A stretch of DNA of 64,000 bases from Xanthobacteraceae bacterium (GTDB taxonomy: Bacteria > Pseudomonadota > Alphaproteobacteria > Rhizobiales > Xanthobacteraceae), in the NCBI GenBank assembly GCA_019454205.1, contig CP075369.1:1612001-1676000 (forward strand), read 5' to 3'. The notes under the pieces were generated by a model. That model was not told the origin of the DNA and did no database searches. It worked only from the letters and a program-made list of their open reading frames with translations. Below, one piece after another: positions 10,396-20,749 of this stretch. The position numbers and the translations under genes are program-made. Positions within the stretch are counted from its first letter, which is position 1, and each line of letters opens with the position of its first letter.

Positions 10396-11037
10396 ATGAG
10401 GAAACTTGATCGCGCGATCTGCCCGGCACCGGCCTGCCTTGGCAGCTACACCCACGGCGTTCACAAATGGGACAACGTGTCATCCGCCGAAAAGGGAGAA
10501 ATCAGAACGCAGCTTGAAGCTATGCAAGGCCGTCGTTGCGCATATTGCGAGGGTAGCATCGACAGCCTCGGCCAACATATCGAGCACTTCCGTCGCAAGA
10601 GTCTCCATCCAGCCCTGACGTTCGATTGGAACAATCTCTTCTGGTCCTGCGACCAGACGGACTCCTGCGGCCATTTCAAGGATCGCGGCGCTGGCCCCTA
10701 TAATGTGGTGGACCTCATCGACCCTTGCCTTGATGACCCCGATGCCTTCTTCGTCTTCCGGGCCGACGGCACGATCAGCGTGCGGAACGGCTTGTCGGCG
10801 CAGGACGAACATCGGGCGCGAGAGACGTTGCGCGTCTTTTCATTGAATCCCCAATGGGGCCGCTTGAGGAATATGCGCCAAGCCGCCGTCTCTGGCTATG
10901 TCGATAGCGCCAATGACGCTTTCGATGCTGGCCTGACGCCTGCTGATATTCGCGCCTATTTCGCGCAGGAGCTTCAGGCTGCCCATGACCTGCCATTTTA
11001 CACGGCCATCCGGCATGTGCTGACGGAAAGACAATAA
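10396..11037 (+). CDS. HNH endonuclease, PtuB/TIGR02646-like
   Basis: A 213-residue nuclease. The core is CAYCE (C48, C51), then QHIEHFRRK (H61, E63, H64), then [10 protein letters not shown] (N79/N80, C85) and SCGHF (C91). This gives the four-cysteine zinc site and catalytic His/Asn pattern of HNH proteins paired with AAA ATPases in Septu and in retron-linked PtuAB modules. The start is the ATG one base after the ATPase stop; the methylase starts three bases after this stop. Both neighbours are therefore almost certainly co-translated. It is probably the DNA- or RNA-cutting effector of the nested pair. Confidence 0.85.
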   Translation: MRKLDRAICPAPACLGSYTHGVHKWDNVSSAEKGEIRTQLEAMQGRRCAYCEGSIDSLGQHIEHFRRKSLHPALTFDWNNLFWSCDQTDSCGHFKDRGAGPYNVVDLIDPCLDDPDAFFVFRADGTISVRNGLSAQDEHRARETLRVFSLNPQWGRLRNMRQAAVSGYVDSANDAFDAGLTPADIRAYFAQELQAAHDLPFYTAIRHVLTERQ

Positions 11038-11039
11038 GA

Positions 11040-13940
11040 ATGACCGTAACCGTGAAACCCCCGAAGAAGCTGATCGAAGTCGCGCTGCCGTTGGATGCGA
11101 TCAACGAGTCTGCCGCACGCGAGAAGTCGATCCGGCACGGGCATCCGAGTACCCTGCATCTGTGGTGGGCGCGGCGGCCGCTTGCCGCGGCGCGCGCCGT
11201 GATCTTCGCGCAGATGGTCAACGATCCGTCGTGGAAATGGGAGCTTGAGCACCCGGGCGAGATTCCGCCGAACAACATTAAGGCGAGCTGGGCCGCGAGC
11301 CGGAATCGGCTCTTCGCCATCATCAAGGATTTGGTGAAGTGGGAGAACACCACCAACGAGGCCGTGCTGCAAAAGGCGCGGGCGGAGATTCGCAAGTCCT
11401 GGCGCGAGACCTGCGAACTCAACAAGGCCCATCCGCAAGCGGCGGAGCTGTTTGACCCCGAAAAGCTGCCAGCCTTCCACGATCCGTTCGCAGGTGGCGG
11501 GGCGCTGCCGCTTGAGGCGCAGCGCCTTGGGCTTGAATCCTATGCTTCCGACCTCAATCCGGTCGCCGTCCTCATCAATAAGGCGATGATCGAGATTCCC
11601 CCGAAATTCGCCGGACGGCCGCCGGTGAACCCGGAAGCACGCGCCAGCCGTGATGCTTGGAGCAAGCAATGGGAGGGCGCACAGGGTCTCGCGGAGGACG
11701 TGCGCTATTACGGTCAGTGGATGCGCGAGCAAGCACAGAAGCACATCGGCCATCTCTATCCGCCGGTCGAGATCACATCGGATATGGCAAAGGAGCGACC
11801 CGACCTGAAGCCGCTGATTGGCCAGAAACTTACCGTCATTGCGTGGATATGGGCGCGAACGGTCAAGAGTCCCAATCCCGCCTTCCGGCATGTGGATGTA
11901 CCACTTGCTTCGACTTTCGTTCTTTCGAGCAAAGAAGGAAAACAATCCTACGTTCAACCGATCATTGACGGTGACAAATACCATTTTGCCGTAAAGGTCG
12001 GTAGGCCGCCGGCCGGCGCAAAGGAAGGCACCACCGCTGGAAAACGAGCAGCATTTCGCTGCCTGATGTCCGGTGTCCCTGTGGACTACAACCACATCCG
12101 CTCAGAAGGTAAGGCGGGTCGCATGGGTACGCGCTTGATGGCTATCGTGGCCGAAGGCGCACGAGGCCGCGTCTATCTCTCCCCATCGCCTCAGCACGAA
12201 ATCGCGGCCGCAAAAGCTCAGCCGGAATGGAGGCCCGATATGCCTCTTCCCGACAACCCCCGCGATTTCAAGACGCCGAATTATGGCCTTAGTACCTTCG
12301 GCGAACTTTTCACATCACGCCAGCTTGTCGCGCTGACGACCTTCGGTGATCTCGTTGTCGCCAGCAGAAACAAGATCATAGAGGATGCACATGCTGCAGG
12401 ATTGAATGACGACGGGGTAGGACTCGATGTCGGGGGGGCAGGAGCGCGTGCTTACGCGGAGTCCGTAGCTGTCTATTTGGCTTTCTCGATTGATAAATCT
12501 GCTGACTATTGGTCAACGATCTGCACATGGCATTCTAGCAAGGAGCTGATCCGCAACACCTTTGGCAGACAAGCTATCCCTATAACGTGGGATTATGTCG
12601 AAACGAACGTCTTCTCAGACTCAACGGGAAACGTATCGAGCGGCATTGAATGGGCGCAAAAAGCAATAGTAAATTTCCCTGCAAAACCAGATGGTCATGC
12701 GACACAGGCAGATGCCCAACGTCAGAGCATTAGTCTGAGAAAGATTATATCCACCGATCCGCCATACTACGACAACATTGGCTATGCCGATCTTTCGGAT
12801 TTCTTCTATATTTGGCTTCGTCGGTCGTTGCGGCAGGTTTTCCCCGAACTTTTTGCCACGCTTGCGGTCCCCAAGGCCGAAGAGCTTGTAGCTACTCCCT
12901 ACCGGCATGGCAGCAAAGAGCGGGCTGAGACGTTTTTCCTCAACGGCATGACGCAAGCGATGCAGCAGCTTTGCGAGCAGGCGCATCCTTCATCACCTGT
13001 CACCATCTATTATGCTTTCAAACAATCTGAGACGGAAACCGCCGAAGGCACTTCCAGCACCGGATGGGAAACCTTCTTGGATGCCGTAATCCGGTCCGGC
13101 TTTGCCCTCACCGGCACATGGCCTATGCGAACAGAGCTTGAGAATCGGATGATTGGATCGGGAACAAATGCCCTTGCATCCAGCATTGTCTTGGTTTGTC
13201 GTGCGCGCCCGGCAGCAGCGGAAACCGTTTCCCGCCGAGCTTTCCTGCGCGAACTGAATCAGGTGCTGCCAGAGGCGCTTGACGAGATGACGCGCGGCTC
13301 CGGCGACGACCGTTCACCCGTCGCGCCCGTTGATCTTTCACAGGCCATCATCGGCCCCGGCATGGCGGTATTCTCGAAATACGCCGCCGTGCTGGAGGCG
13401 GACGGCACGCCAATGACGGTGCAAACCGCGTTGCGGCTTATCAACCGCTTCCTCGCCGAGGATGATTTCGATCACGACTCCCAATTCTGCCTGCACTGGT
13501 TTGAGCAGTACGGCTGGAAGGAAGGCCGCTTCGGCGAGGCCGACACCCTTGCCCGCGCCAAGGGGACGAGCGTTGACGGTGTGAAGCAGTCGGGCGTTCT
13601 CTTTGCTGCCGGCGGCGTTGTCCGGCTGCTGAAATGGGCGGAATACCCGACCGACTGGAATCCGCTCGGCGACGAGCGCCTGCCGGTATGGGAGGCCCTG
13701 CATCACCTGATCCGCATCTTCAAAGCCGAAGGTGAGAGCGGCGCGGGCAAGGTGCTTGCGGCCGTCGCGGCTAAAGCCGAGGCGACGCGGCAGCTTTCCT
13801 ATCGCCTCTATACGCTTTGCGAGCGGGCGGGCTGGGCGGAGGATGCCCGCGCCTATAACGAGATCATAACGAGCTGGAGCGCCATCGAGTCCGCCGCCGC
13901 AGCGGCACCGAAGGCGCATCAAGGCGAGCTGTTTGGCTGA
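11040..13940 (+). CDS. DUF1156 DNA amino-methyltransferase (HmaB-like)
   Basis: A 966-residue DNA methylase. The N-terminus matches DUF1156: [14 protein letters not shown], then [19 protein letters not shown]. The SAM-binding motif I is DPFAGGG (148-154) and the catalytic motif IV is DPPYY (573-577), so it should methylate an exocyclic amino group (N6-adenine or N4-cytosine). The long part between these motifs and just after them (about 11.85-13.2 kb) has clearly lower GC than both ends, as expected for an exchanged target-recognition region. The gene lies 14 bases upstream of the DUF499 gene. It presumably marks self DNA for the defence system. Confidence 0.88.
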   Translation: MTVTVKPPKKLIEVALPLDAINESAAREKSIRHGHPSTLHLWWARRPLAAARAVIFAQMVNDPSWKWELEHPGEIPPNNIKASWAASRNRLFAIIKDLVKWENTTNEAVLQKARAEIRKSWRETCELNKAHPQAAELFDPEKLPAFHDPFAGGGALPLEAQRLGLESYASDLNPVAVLINKAMIEIPPKFAGRPPVNPEARASRDAWSKQWEGAQGLAEDVRYYGQWMREQAQKHIGHLYPPVEITSDMAKERPDLKPLIGQKLTVIAWIWARTVKSPNPAFRHVDVPLASTFVLSSKEGKQSYVQPIIDGDKYHFAVKVGRPPAGAKEGTTAGKRAAFRCLMSGVPVDYNHIRSEGKAGRMGTRLMAIVAEGARGRVYLSPSPQHEIAAAKAQPEWRPDMPLPDNPRDFKTPNYGLSTFGELFTSRQLVALTTFGDLVVASRNKIIEDAHAAGLNDDGVGLDVGGAGARAYAESVAVYLAFSIDKSADYWSTICTWHSSKELIRNTFGRQAIPITWDYVETNVFSDSTGNVSSGIEWAQKAIVNFPAKPDGHATQADAQRQSISLRKIISTDPPYYDNIGYADLSDFFYIWLRRSLRQVFPELFATLAVPKAEELVATPYRHGSKERAETFFLNGMTQAMQQLCEQAHPSSPVTIYYAFKQSETETAEGTSSTGWETFLDAVIRSGFALTGTWPMRTELENRMIGSGTNALASSIVLVCRARPAAAETVSRRAFLRELNQVLPEALDEMTRGSGDDRSPVAPVDLSQAIIGPGMAVFSKYAAVLEADGTPMTVQTALRLINRFLAEDDFDHDSQFCLHWFEQYGWKEGRFGEADTLARAKGTSVDGVKQSGVLFAAGGVVRLLKWAEYPTDWNPLGDERLPVWEALHHLIRIFKAEGESGAGKVLAAVAAKAEATRQLSYRLYTLCERAGWAEDARAYNEIITSWSAIESAAAAAPKAHQGELFG

Positions 13941-13954
13941 AGGGGGAGCCAGCG

Positions 13955-16795
13955 ATGAAACCTTGGAGAGAAGTGGCTGTACCCCATCAGGACGTGCTTG
14001 AAGGCACGTTCCAGCAATCGGAGTTTGCGGCCGACATCACAGCGGTCAACACCGGCAAGGCCAGCCGCGAATATCAGGATGCCGGCGCGTTCTTCGACCG
14101 TACCTTCATCACGGAAGGAATGGCGCTCCTGCTGACGCAGGTTGCGCAGCGCCTCGCTGGTCGGGGCGGTGAGCCGGTCGTGCAGCTTCAGACCGCCTTC
14201 GGTGGCGGCAAGACGCATACCATGCTCGCCGTTTATCACCTTGCCACCCGCAAATGCGCCCTGTCCGACCTCGCCGGCATCCCCGCGCTTGTCGATCGGG
14301 CGGGCTTGATGGACGTGCCGCAGGCCCGCGTCGCGGTGCTGGACGGCACCGCGCACGCGCCGGGCCAGCCGTGGAAGCGGGGGAGCCAGACGGTCAAGAC
14401 CCTTTGGGGCGAGATCGCATGGCAGTTCGGCGGTGCTGACGCCTTTGCGCTCGTCGCCGAGGCGGATGCGACCGGCACATCCCCCGGAAAGGACGTGCTG
14501 CGCGAGCTTCTGGAGCGCCATGCGCCTTGCGTCGTGCTGATCGACGAGCTGGTCGCCTATATACGGCAATTCCCGGAGTCGCAGGCTATCAGCGGCGGCA
14601 GCTACGATTCCAACCTGTCCTTCGTGCAGGCCCTCACCGAAGCCGTGAAGCTGGTGCCGCGCGCCATCGTGCTCGCGTCCTTGCCGGAGTCCGATCTTGA
14701 GGCGGGCAGTCAGCGCGGCGTCACGGCGTTGCGCGCCCTCGAAAAGACCTTCGGGCGCGTGCAGGCGCTTTGGAAGCCGGTGGCGACCGAGGAAGCCTTC
14801 GAGATCGTACGCCGCCGGCTGTTCGAGCCAGTGCGCGATGAGAAGGCCAGAGAGGCCGTATGCCGTGCCTTCGCCGACGCCTATATCGCCGAGGGCGTGA
14901 AGCTGCCGGCCGACACGCAGGAACGGCGCTACTACGAGCGGCTGTTGCACGCCTATCCGATCCACCCGGAGGTGTTCGACCGTCTCTATGAGGACTGGAC
15001 GACCATCGACGGGTTTCAGCGCACGCGCGGCGTCCTGAAACTCATGGCGAAGGTCATCTACCGGCTATGGAAGGACGACAACAAAGACCTGCTCATCATG
15101 CCCGGCAGCCTGCCGCTCCATGACGGAAGCAGCCGCAACGAGCTGACCTACTACCTGCCCGCAGGCTGGGATGCTGTGATCGAGCGCGACATCGACGGCG
15201 ACCGCGCAGAGACGACCGCTTTGGAGAACAAGGAGCCGCGCTTCGGTCAGTTGGGCGCGGCCCGTCGTATTGCTCGCACGGTCTTCCTCGGCAGCGCCCC
15301 GTCTTCGGTCGCGTCCAAGGTGGCTACGCGCGGCCTCGACCGCGCGCATATTGTTCTCGGATGCCTCCAGCCCGGACAGGCAGCATCCGTCTATGCTGAT
15401 GCGCTCGGCCGGCTCGCCGACAGGCTGCACTACCTCAATTCTTCCGGTGACAAGAGTCAGGACGCAACCCGCTTCTGGTTCGACACCCGCGCCAATCTGC
15501 GGCGGGAGATGGAGGATCGGAAGCGCCGGTTTGATGACCGGACGGAAGTACGCGGCAAGATTGCCGAGGCGTTGAAGAAGACGGTCGGCAATGCCACGTC
15601 CTTCGACGGCGTACATATCTTCACGCCGCATGGCGATGTACCCGACGATACCGCCCTGCGCTTGCTCGTTCTGCCGCCGGAGACTTGGTATGCCCGCGAG
15701 GAAAATCGACTCGCCTTTGAAGCGGTGCTGGAGATCATTGGCAAGAATGGCTCGAAGCCGCGCTATCGCAGCAACCGACTGCTCTTCCTTGCTCCCGATC
15801 ACGGCGCGCTTTCCCGTCTCAACGACGCAACGCGCGTCGCGCTCGCATGGGGTTCGATTGTCGAGGACGTGAAGGAAGGTCGCCTGAACATCGACCTGTT
15901 GCAGAAAAATCAGGCCGAGAAGGAGCTGAAGAGCGCCGAGGACGCGCTGCCGCGCGTGGTCCGCGAGTGCTACAAATGGCTGCTCTGCCCGATGCAGGAC
16001 GCGCCGGCCGATCCGAAGCCCGGCATCGAGGCGTTCGCCCTGAACACGACCGGCGGCTCTATCGGCGGCGAGATCGAGCGGGTTTGCACCGACAACGAGC
16101 TGGTCATCACCACCTGGTCGCCAATCCACCTCCGGGCCAAGCTCAAGGAGCTTTATTGGAAGGGCGGACAGAACGCTGCGAGCGCAGCGGGCTTTTTCGA
16201 AGACACCCTGCGCTATCTTTACCTGCCGCGCCTCAAAACGCAGGATGTTCTGGCGCAGGCGATCCGTGCTGGCGCTGCCAGCAAGGACTTTTTCGGCACA
16301 GCCTACGGCGAGGTCGATGGCAAGTTCGAGGGCTTCTCCTTTGGTGGCGGCAATGTCGTCTTCGACGACACCTTGCTTCTGATCGAGCCTCAATCAGCTC
16401 AAGCCTATGAGGATGCAAACCGGTCAGCACCGTCTCCCGCTGCTCAGGCTGCCGCCACGACCCCGACCGCGAGCGGCGTAGCCGAGGGGCCGAGTGTCTA
16501 TGTTCCCAATGGCGAGGGCATGTCGCCGGGGCCAGTGACGACCGCGCCTACACCGGCCGCTGCGAAGCCGAAAACCTTCTACGGTTCGGCCGAGGTTCCG
16601 CCCGCTACCGCAAAGATGCGTCTTGTGCAGATTGCCGAGGAAATCGTGTCAGTGTTGACATCCGACCCGAACGCAACCGTCCGCCTTGTGGTGGAAATCT
16701 CGGCCGAGTTTCCCGACGGGGCCGGCGATGGCGTGAGGCGCGCGGTTTCGGAGAACGCCCGCAGCCTTGGCCTGAAATCGGCCGATTGGGAATGA
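13955..16795 (+). CDS. DUF499 ATPase (HmaC-like)
   Basis: A 946-residue P-loop protein of the DUF499 family found beside DUF1156 methylases in defence islands. It begins [20 protein letters not shown]. Walker A is FGGGKT (82-87) and Walker B is VVLIDE (D197, E198), followed by [17 protein letters not shown]. The middle (to about 780) is mixed alpha/beta without a recognised nuclease site. A Pro/Thr/Ala-rich linker at about 815-870 precedes a small C-terminal domain. A purine-rich stretch AAGGGGGAG lies about 7 bases before the ATG. It is the last gene of the operon and converges on traD. Confidence 0.86.
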   Translation: MKPWREVAVPHQDVLEGTFQQSEFAADITAVNTGKASREYQDAGAFFDRTFITEGMALLLTQVAQRLAGRGGEPVVQLQTAFGGGKTHTMLAVYHLATRKCALSDLAGIPALVDRAGLMDVPQARVAVLDGTAHAPGQPWKRGSQTVKTLWGEIAWQFGGADAFALVAEADATGTSPGKDVLRELLERHAPCVVLIDELVAYIRQFPESQAISGGSYDSNLSFVQALTEAVKLVPRAIVLASLPESDLEAGSQRGVTALRALEKTFGRVQALWKPVATEEAFEIVRRRLFEPVRDEKAREAVCRAFADAYIAEGVKLPADTQERRYYERLLHAYPIHPEVFDRLYEDWTTIDGFQRTRGVLKLMAKVIYRLWKDDNKDLLIMPGSLPLHDGSSRNELTYYLPAGWDAVIERDIDGDRAETTALENKEPRFGQLGAARRIARTVFLGSAPSSVASKVATRGLDRAHIVLGCLQPGQAASVYADALGRLADRLHYLNSSGDKSQDATRFWFDTRANLRREMEDRKRRFDDRTEVRGKIAEALKKTVGNATSFDGVHIFTPHGDVPDDTALRLLVLPPETWYAREENRLAFEAVLEIIGKNGSKPRYRSNRLLFLAPDHGALSRLNDATRVALAWGSIVEDVKEGRLNIDLLQKNQAEKELKSAEDALPRVVRECYKWLLCPMQDAPADPKPGIEAFALNTTGGSIGGEIERVCTDNELVITTWSPIHLRAKLKELYWKGGQNAASAAGFFEDTLRYLYLPRLKTQDVLAQAIRAGAASKDFFGTAYGEVDGKFEGFSFGGGNVVFDDTLLLIEPQSAQAYEDANRSAPSPAAQAAATTPTASGVAEGPSVYVPNGEGMSPGPVTTAPTPAAAKPKTFYGSAEVPPATAKMRLVQIAEEIVSVLTSDPNATVRLVVEISAEFPDGAGDGVRRAVSENARSLGLKSADWE

Positions 16796-16838
16796 TGGCT
16801 ACGGGCTATTGTGTGCCCACTTCCAATAGTGGCTACGG
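16796..16838. repeat. 9-base direct repeat TGGCTACGG flanking a short dyad at the cargo 3' edge
   Basis: TGGCTACGG occurs at 16796-16804 and 16830-16838, immediately after the DUF499 stop. Between them is GTGCCCACTT, then a short CCACT...AGTGG inverted repeat. It may be a scar of cargo insertion or a weak terminator. Confidence 0.4.
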
Positions 16839-16923
16839 CTACCGATAGAGGATTTGCGCGGCGTTGCCGCGCGATGGCGGGCGGCGCTGCGATATGTGGG
16901 GTCTCCGCGCCGCCCGCCATCGG

Positions 16924-17316
16924 TCACGCCCGATCCGGCTGCGGCTGCACTCTGTCGTTCGGGTTTGCCGGACGCTCCATCTCGAAGGCCATCTTTCCGA
17001 GTTTCGTCCATGTACCGCGCGCACGTTCGCCGTCCTCGCTGTTGAGCTTTTTCGCCATCCAGATCATCGCGCCGTAGATCATGGCGCGGTCGTCGCTGGT
17101 CAGGTCCACGATACCCGCTTTAACGACGAGGCCGCCGAGTTCGATCAGGTGCCGCGTGCGCTTCCGGCGCTCGATCTGCCAGCTTCGCATGTCATGCCGC
17201 GCCCGTTGCGCCTGATGCCGGTTGCGCGCCGCCCGATTGCGCTTGAGCGCCGCCAGTGTCGCGGTCAGGCGCTGATGCAGTTCGCCGCGATTTGCTGCGA
17301 AAGAACGCCGCGCCAC
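16924..17316 (-). CDS. traD: Conjugal transfer protein TraD (Ti-type)
   Basis: A 130-residue small basic protein. Its core RKRTRHLIELGGLVVKAGI...DDRAMIYGAMIWMAKKL matches the short TraD of Ti/rhizobial plasmids, an accessory of DNA processing at oriT and not the F-plasmid TraD coupling protein. The N-terminal 45 residues are Arg-rich and overlap the end of traC, so translation may begin at an internal Met (residue about 43) instead. In Ti-type systems traG follows traD; here the defence operon lies there in convergent orientation. Confidence 0.78.
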   Translation of the reverse strand: MARRSFAANRGELHQRLTATLAALKRNRAARNRHQAQRARHDMRSWQIERRKRTRHLIELGGLVVKAGIVDLTSDDRAMIYGAMIWMAKKLNSEDGERARGTWTKLGKMAFEMERPANPNDRVQPQPDRA

Positions 17317-17518
17317 GCTTGGCCCATGTCTCCCGCTTTCCGGTATCGGTGGTTTCCACCAGCGCGACCAACGCCCCGGCCAGTTCGTCGGCGGTGAGGC
17401 TGTCCGCTCCGGTGGCGATCACCAATTCGCCAAGCTGCTCCACCTTGCGGGCTTTCAGTTCCCGCGCCTTGTCTTCCAGCGCCTTCAGCTCCGCGTCATA
17501 GTCCCGTAGTTTGCGCAT
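17192..17518 (-). CDS. traC: Conjugal transfer protein TraC (Ti-type)
   Basis: A 108-residue protein beginning MRKLRDYDAELKALEDKARELK, a short coiled coil. The next part, KVEQLGELVIATGADSLTADELAGALV, is typical of rhizobial TraC, a relaxosome accessory factor. The tail is Gly/Ala/Ser-rich and low complexity. The start is the ATG at 17518, preceded by an AAAGGA ribosome site in the transcribed strand. It is divergent from traA, with about 180 bases between that should contain oriT. Confidence 0.82.
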   Translation of the reverse strand: MRKLRDYDAELKALEDKARELKARKVEQLGELVIATGADSLTADELAGALVALVETTDTGKRETWAKRGAAFFRSKSRRTASAPDRDTGGAQAQSGGAQPASGATGAA

Positions 17519-17637
17519 GATCGTATCCTTTCCCGGTCGCAAGTGGTTGATGCGGTAAGGATAGTTGCGCGGACGACAGAACGCAGTATTGTTGCCGGGA
17601 CGGTCTGGCACGGCCCGGTCCCGCCCGAGATTTTTTC

Positions 17638-17670
17638 GAGGGAGGGCGCGCTTATACGTCGTTCCGACGT
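17638..17670. other. Putative oriT nick region
   Basis: GGGAGGGCGCGCTTATACG lies in the traC-traA intergenic space. It resembles the nick region of RSF1010/Ti-type (MOBQ) origins of transfer, a purine-rich lead then GGGCGC-x-CTTA/ATTA. It is followed by the perfect inverted repeat ACGTCG-TTC-CGACGT at 17656-17670. The position between divergent relaxase and accessory genes is the standard one. The match is from memory of the consensus, not from an alignment. Confidence 0.68.
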
Positions 17671-17699
17671 GCGCCTGACCGTGCCAATGCTTGATCGCG

Positions 17700-20669
17700 A
17701 TGGCGATCTATCATCTTCACGTCAAGGTCATTGGCCGCAAGGCCGGAAGCAGCGCGGTGGCGTCCGCCGCCTACCGCTCGGGCTCGCGCCTGCGTGACGA
17801 GCGCATCGACCGCGTGCAGGACTTTTCCAACAAGCGCGGCGTCGTCCATTCCGAGATCATGCTGCCGGAGGCCGCGCCCGAACATCTCGGCGACCGCGAA
17901 CGGCTATGGAATGATGTCGAGGCCTTCGAGGTCAGGAAGGACGCCCAGCTTGCCCGCGAAGTGGAATTCGCCATTCCGCGCGAGATGACGCAGGCGCAGG
18001 GGATCGAACTGGCCCGTGACTTCGTGCAGTCCGAATTTGTCGATCAGGGCATGATCGCCGATCTGAATGTGCATTGGGACATAGCCGAAGACGGGATGCC
18101 GAAGCCCCATGCCCATGTCATGCTCACCATGCGCGAAGTCGATGAAGACGGCTTCGGCAACAAGGTCCGCGACTGGAACCGCACGGAGATGGTGGAGCGG
18201 TGGCGGGAACGCTGGGCGGAGCATGTCAACGAGCGGCTGGCAGAACTCGACATTGACGCGCGCATCGACCATCGCAGCCTTGAGGCGCAGGGCATCGGGC
18301 TTGAGCCGCAAAGCCAGATCGGCGCACCGGCGCAGCGGATCGAGGGCGAAGGGATCGAAGCCGCAGACCGCGCCGACATGCACCGCGAGATCGCCCGCAA
18401 CAACGGCGCGCGGATCATCGCCGATCCATCGGTGGCGCTGGACGCGATCACACATCAGCAATCGACCTTCACACGGCGCGACATGGCGATGTTTGCGCAC
18501 CGGCACAGCGACGGGATCGAGCAGTTCAACGAGGTGATGGGTGCGATGCGCGGCTCGCCCGATCTGGTCGAATTGGGCCAAGACGGACGCGGTGAGGATC
18601 GGTTCACCACCCGCGACATGATCGAGGCGGAACAGCGGCTGCACCGCGCCGCAGAGATGATGGCGGAACGCGAGCGACATGAGGTGAATGACAGGGACCG
18701 GGAAGCCGCTTTGGCCCGCGCCGAGCAGCGTGGCCTTGTCCTGTCCGGCGAGCAGGTCGATGCGCTGGCGCATGTCACGGACGGGCGCGATCTTGGCGTA
18801 GTCGTCGGCTATGCCGGAACGGGAAAGAGCGCCATGCTTGGCGTTGCCCGCGAGGCTTGGGAGGCGTCAGGCTACGAGGTTCGCGGCGTTGCCCTGTCCG
18901 GCATCGCGGCGGAAAATCTGGAAAGCGGGTCGGGCATTGCGTCCCGCACCATCGCCAGCATGGAACATGGCTGGGGACAGGGCCGCGACATGCTCACCAG
19001 CCGCGACGTGCTTGTCATCGACGAGGCAGGCATGGTCGGCACGCGGCAATTGGAGCGCGTCCTGTCCCACGCAGCAGAAGTCGGCGCAAAGGTGGTACTG
19101 GTCGGCGATCCACAGCAGCTTCAATCCATCGAGGCGGGCGCAGCCTTCCGATCCATCCACGAACGTCACGGCGGCGTCGAAATCCATGAAGTGCGCCGCC
19201 AGCGCGAGGGCTGGCAACGCGACGCTACCCGCGATCTGGCGACCGGGAGAACTGGCGATGCAATCCATGCCTATGACGCGCATGACATGGTGCATTCCGC
19301 CGAAACCCGCGAACAGGCGCGCGGCGATCTGATCGACAGATGGGACCGCGAGCGGCAGAGCGCACCGGACAGCAGCCGTATCATTCTCACCCATACCAAT
19401 GCCGAGGTGCGGGAACTCAACGAAGCCGCCCGCGATAGGATGCGGGAGGCGGGCGATCTTGGCGATGACGTGCGTGTTACCGTCGAGCGCGGCGAGCGCA
19501 GCTTCGCCGCCGGGGATCGCGTCATGTTCCTGCAAAACGAGCGCGGCCTTGGCGTGAAGAACGGAACGCTCGGGACTATCGAACAGGTCAGCACGCAGAG
19601 CATGACCGTGCAGACCGACGATGGCCGTTCCATCGCTTTCGACATGAAGGACTACGACCGCATCGACCACGGCTATGCCGCGACCATCCACAAGGCGCAG
19701 GGCATGACGGTGGATCGGACGCATGTGCTGGCAACGCCGGGCATGGACACGCACGGCAGCTATGTCGCCCTGTCGCGGCACCGCGACGGCATGGACCTGC
19801 ACTATGGCCGCGACGACTTCGCCAGCCAGGACAAGCTCATCAACACCCTGTCGCGCGACCGGGCAAAGGATATGGCGACGGATTACGACCCGGCGCACGG
19901 CTACGCCGAGCGGCGCGGTATTGCCCCCCATGCCCATGATGCTGCCGTTGAACAGGTTCACGTCTTGAACAATGCCGTTGACCGGATCGGCGACATCATC
20001 TTCAGCGTGCGCGAACCTCGTGGCGGCGCAGAAGGGCCGGAAAGGGAGACGACCGGCAGGGGGATCAGGCAGGAGATCGAGGCGGTGGCGCAGGACGCCG
20101 GAATAGATTCGGAGGATGCCTTGCGTCACGCCCGCAGAATAACGCTCATCCGCCATGCCCATGCCGTTGGCCAGGTCTTCGACGCCGAGGATGCCGGGGG
20201 CAAGGCCAGCCCCGCGCAATGGGATGAACTGGTCGATGCCCGCAAGGCATTCGATGCGGTGCGTCCCTATGGCTGGCAGGATGCGGAAGCCGCCTATGCC
20301 AAGGATGAGAGCCTTGCCCATGAGGCGGGATCGGGCAAGGTCACTCGCGCCATCCGCGCCCTGCAACTCGAAACCGAAATCCGCACCAGCCCGGAGCGCC
20401 GCGCGGATCGTTTCGTGGAACGGTTCCGGGACCTCAAACAGACCGGCGAACGGCAATATGCGGCGGGCAACTATTCCGGCTACAGGGCAGCGCGGGCAGA
20501 GATGGGCAACATGGCGATGAGTCTGGAACGCGATCCGCAGATGGAATCCCTGCTCGAAGGCCGCAAGAAGCAACTCGGCGTCAGCATGGATTTCGACTCA
20601 GGGATGAGGCTCGGGCGGCAACTCGCCCTCAGTCACGGTCTCGGCAGGGGACGGGGCATCGGATTGTAG
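17700..20669 (+). CDS. traA: Ti-type conjugative relaxase TraA (MOBQ relaxase-helicase)
   Basis: A 989-residue bifunctional protein that nicks oriT and unwinds the transferred strand. The N-terminal MobA/MobL relaxase domain starts MAIYHLHVKVIGRKAGSSAVASAAYRSG, and the metal-binding motif PHAHVML is at about residues 135-141. The helicase part has Walker A GYAGTGKS near residue 371, Walker B VLVIDEAGM, GDPQQLQS, and HGYAATIHKAQGMT as motif V/VI. The ATG at 17700 is preferred over a TTG at 17691 because family members begin MAIYH. The C-terminal 200 residues are helical. The length suits the family, and the gene appears intact. Confidence 0.93.
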   Translation: MAIYHLHVKVIGRKAGSSAVASAAYRSGSRLRDERIDRVQDFSNKRGVVHSEIMLPEAAPEHLGDRERLWNDVEAFEVRKDAQLAREVEFAIPREMTQAQGIELARDFVQSEFVDQGMIADLNVHWDIAEDGMPKPHAHVMLTMREVDEDGFGNKVRDWNRTEMVERWRERWAEHVNERLAELDIDARIDHRSLEAQGIGLEPQSQIGAPAQRIEGEGIEAADRADMHREIARNNGARIIADPSVALDAITHQQSTFTRRDMAMFAHRHSDGIEQFNEVMGAMRGSPDLVELGQDGRGEDRFTTRDMIEAEQRLHRAAEMMAERERHEVNDRDREAALARAEQRGLVLSGEQVDALAHVTDGRDLGVVVGYAGTGKSAMLGVAREAWEASGYEVRGVALSGIAAENLESGSGIASRTIASMEHGWGQGRDMLTSRDVLVIDEAGMVGTRQLERVLSHAAEVGAKVVLVGDPQQLQSIEAGAAFRSIHERHGGVEIHEVRRQREGWQRDATRDLATGRTGDAIHAYDAHDMVHSAETREQARGDLIDRWDRERQSAPDSSRIILTHTNAEVRELNEAARDRMREAGDLGDDVRVTVERGERSFAAGDRVMFLQNERGLGVKNGTLGTIEQVSTQSMTVQTDDGRSIAFDMKDYDRIDHGYAATIHKAQGMTVDRTHVLATPGMDTHGSYVALSRHRDGMDLHYGRDDFASQDKLINTLSRDRAKDMATDYDPAHGYAERRGIAPHAHDAAVEQVHVLNNAVDRIGDIIFSVREPRGGAEGPERETTGRGIRQEIEAVAQDAGIDSEDALRHARRITLIRHAHAVGQVFDAEDAGGKASPAQWDELVDARKAFDAVRPYGWQDAEAAYAKDESLAHEAGSGKVTRAIRALQLETEIRTSPERRADRFVERFRDLKQTGERQYAAGNYSGYRAARAEMGNMAMSLERDPQMESLLEGRKKQLGVSMDFDSGMRLGRQLALSHGLGRGRGIGL

Positions 20670-20749
20670 AGTGCGCCAAGAATAGTGCCACTCGACACCG
20701 AGGGCGCGATTGCCAATTTTGTCCCCTTCGCGCGCAGCGCCAACGTATT

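Noticed and set aside
9063..11037. Retron with PtuAB effectors
   Set aside because: No reverse transcriptase gene and no msr/msd-like repeat is seen around the ATPase/HNH pair.
5554..13940. Class 1 DISARM system
   Set aside because: The SNF2 helicase and methylase recall DrmD and DrmMI, but no DrmA, DrmB (DUF1998) or DrmC (phospholipase D) gene is present, while DUF1156 and DUF499 are.
15065..16393. 442-codon minus-strand open frame inside the DUF499 gene
   Set aside because: Antisense frame of a conserved protein with Walker motifs; composition is typical of high-GC shadow frames.
18867..20573. 568-codon minus-strand open frame opposite traA
   Set aside because: traA carries all relaxase and helicase motifs; the antisense frame has none.
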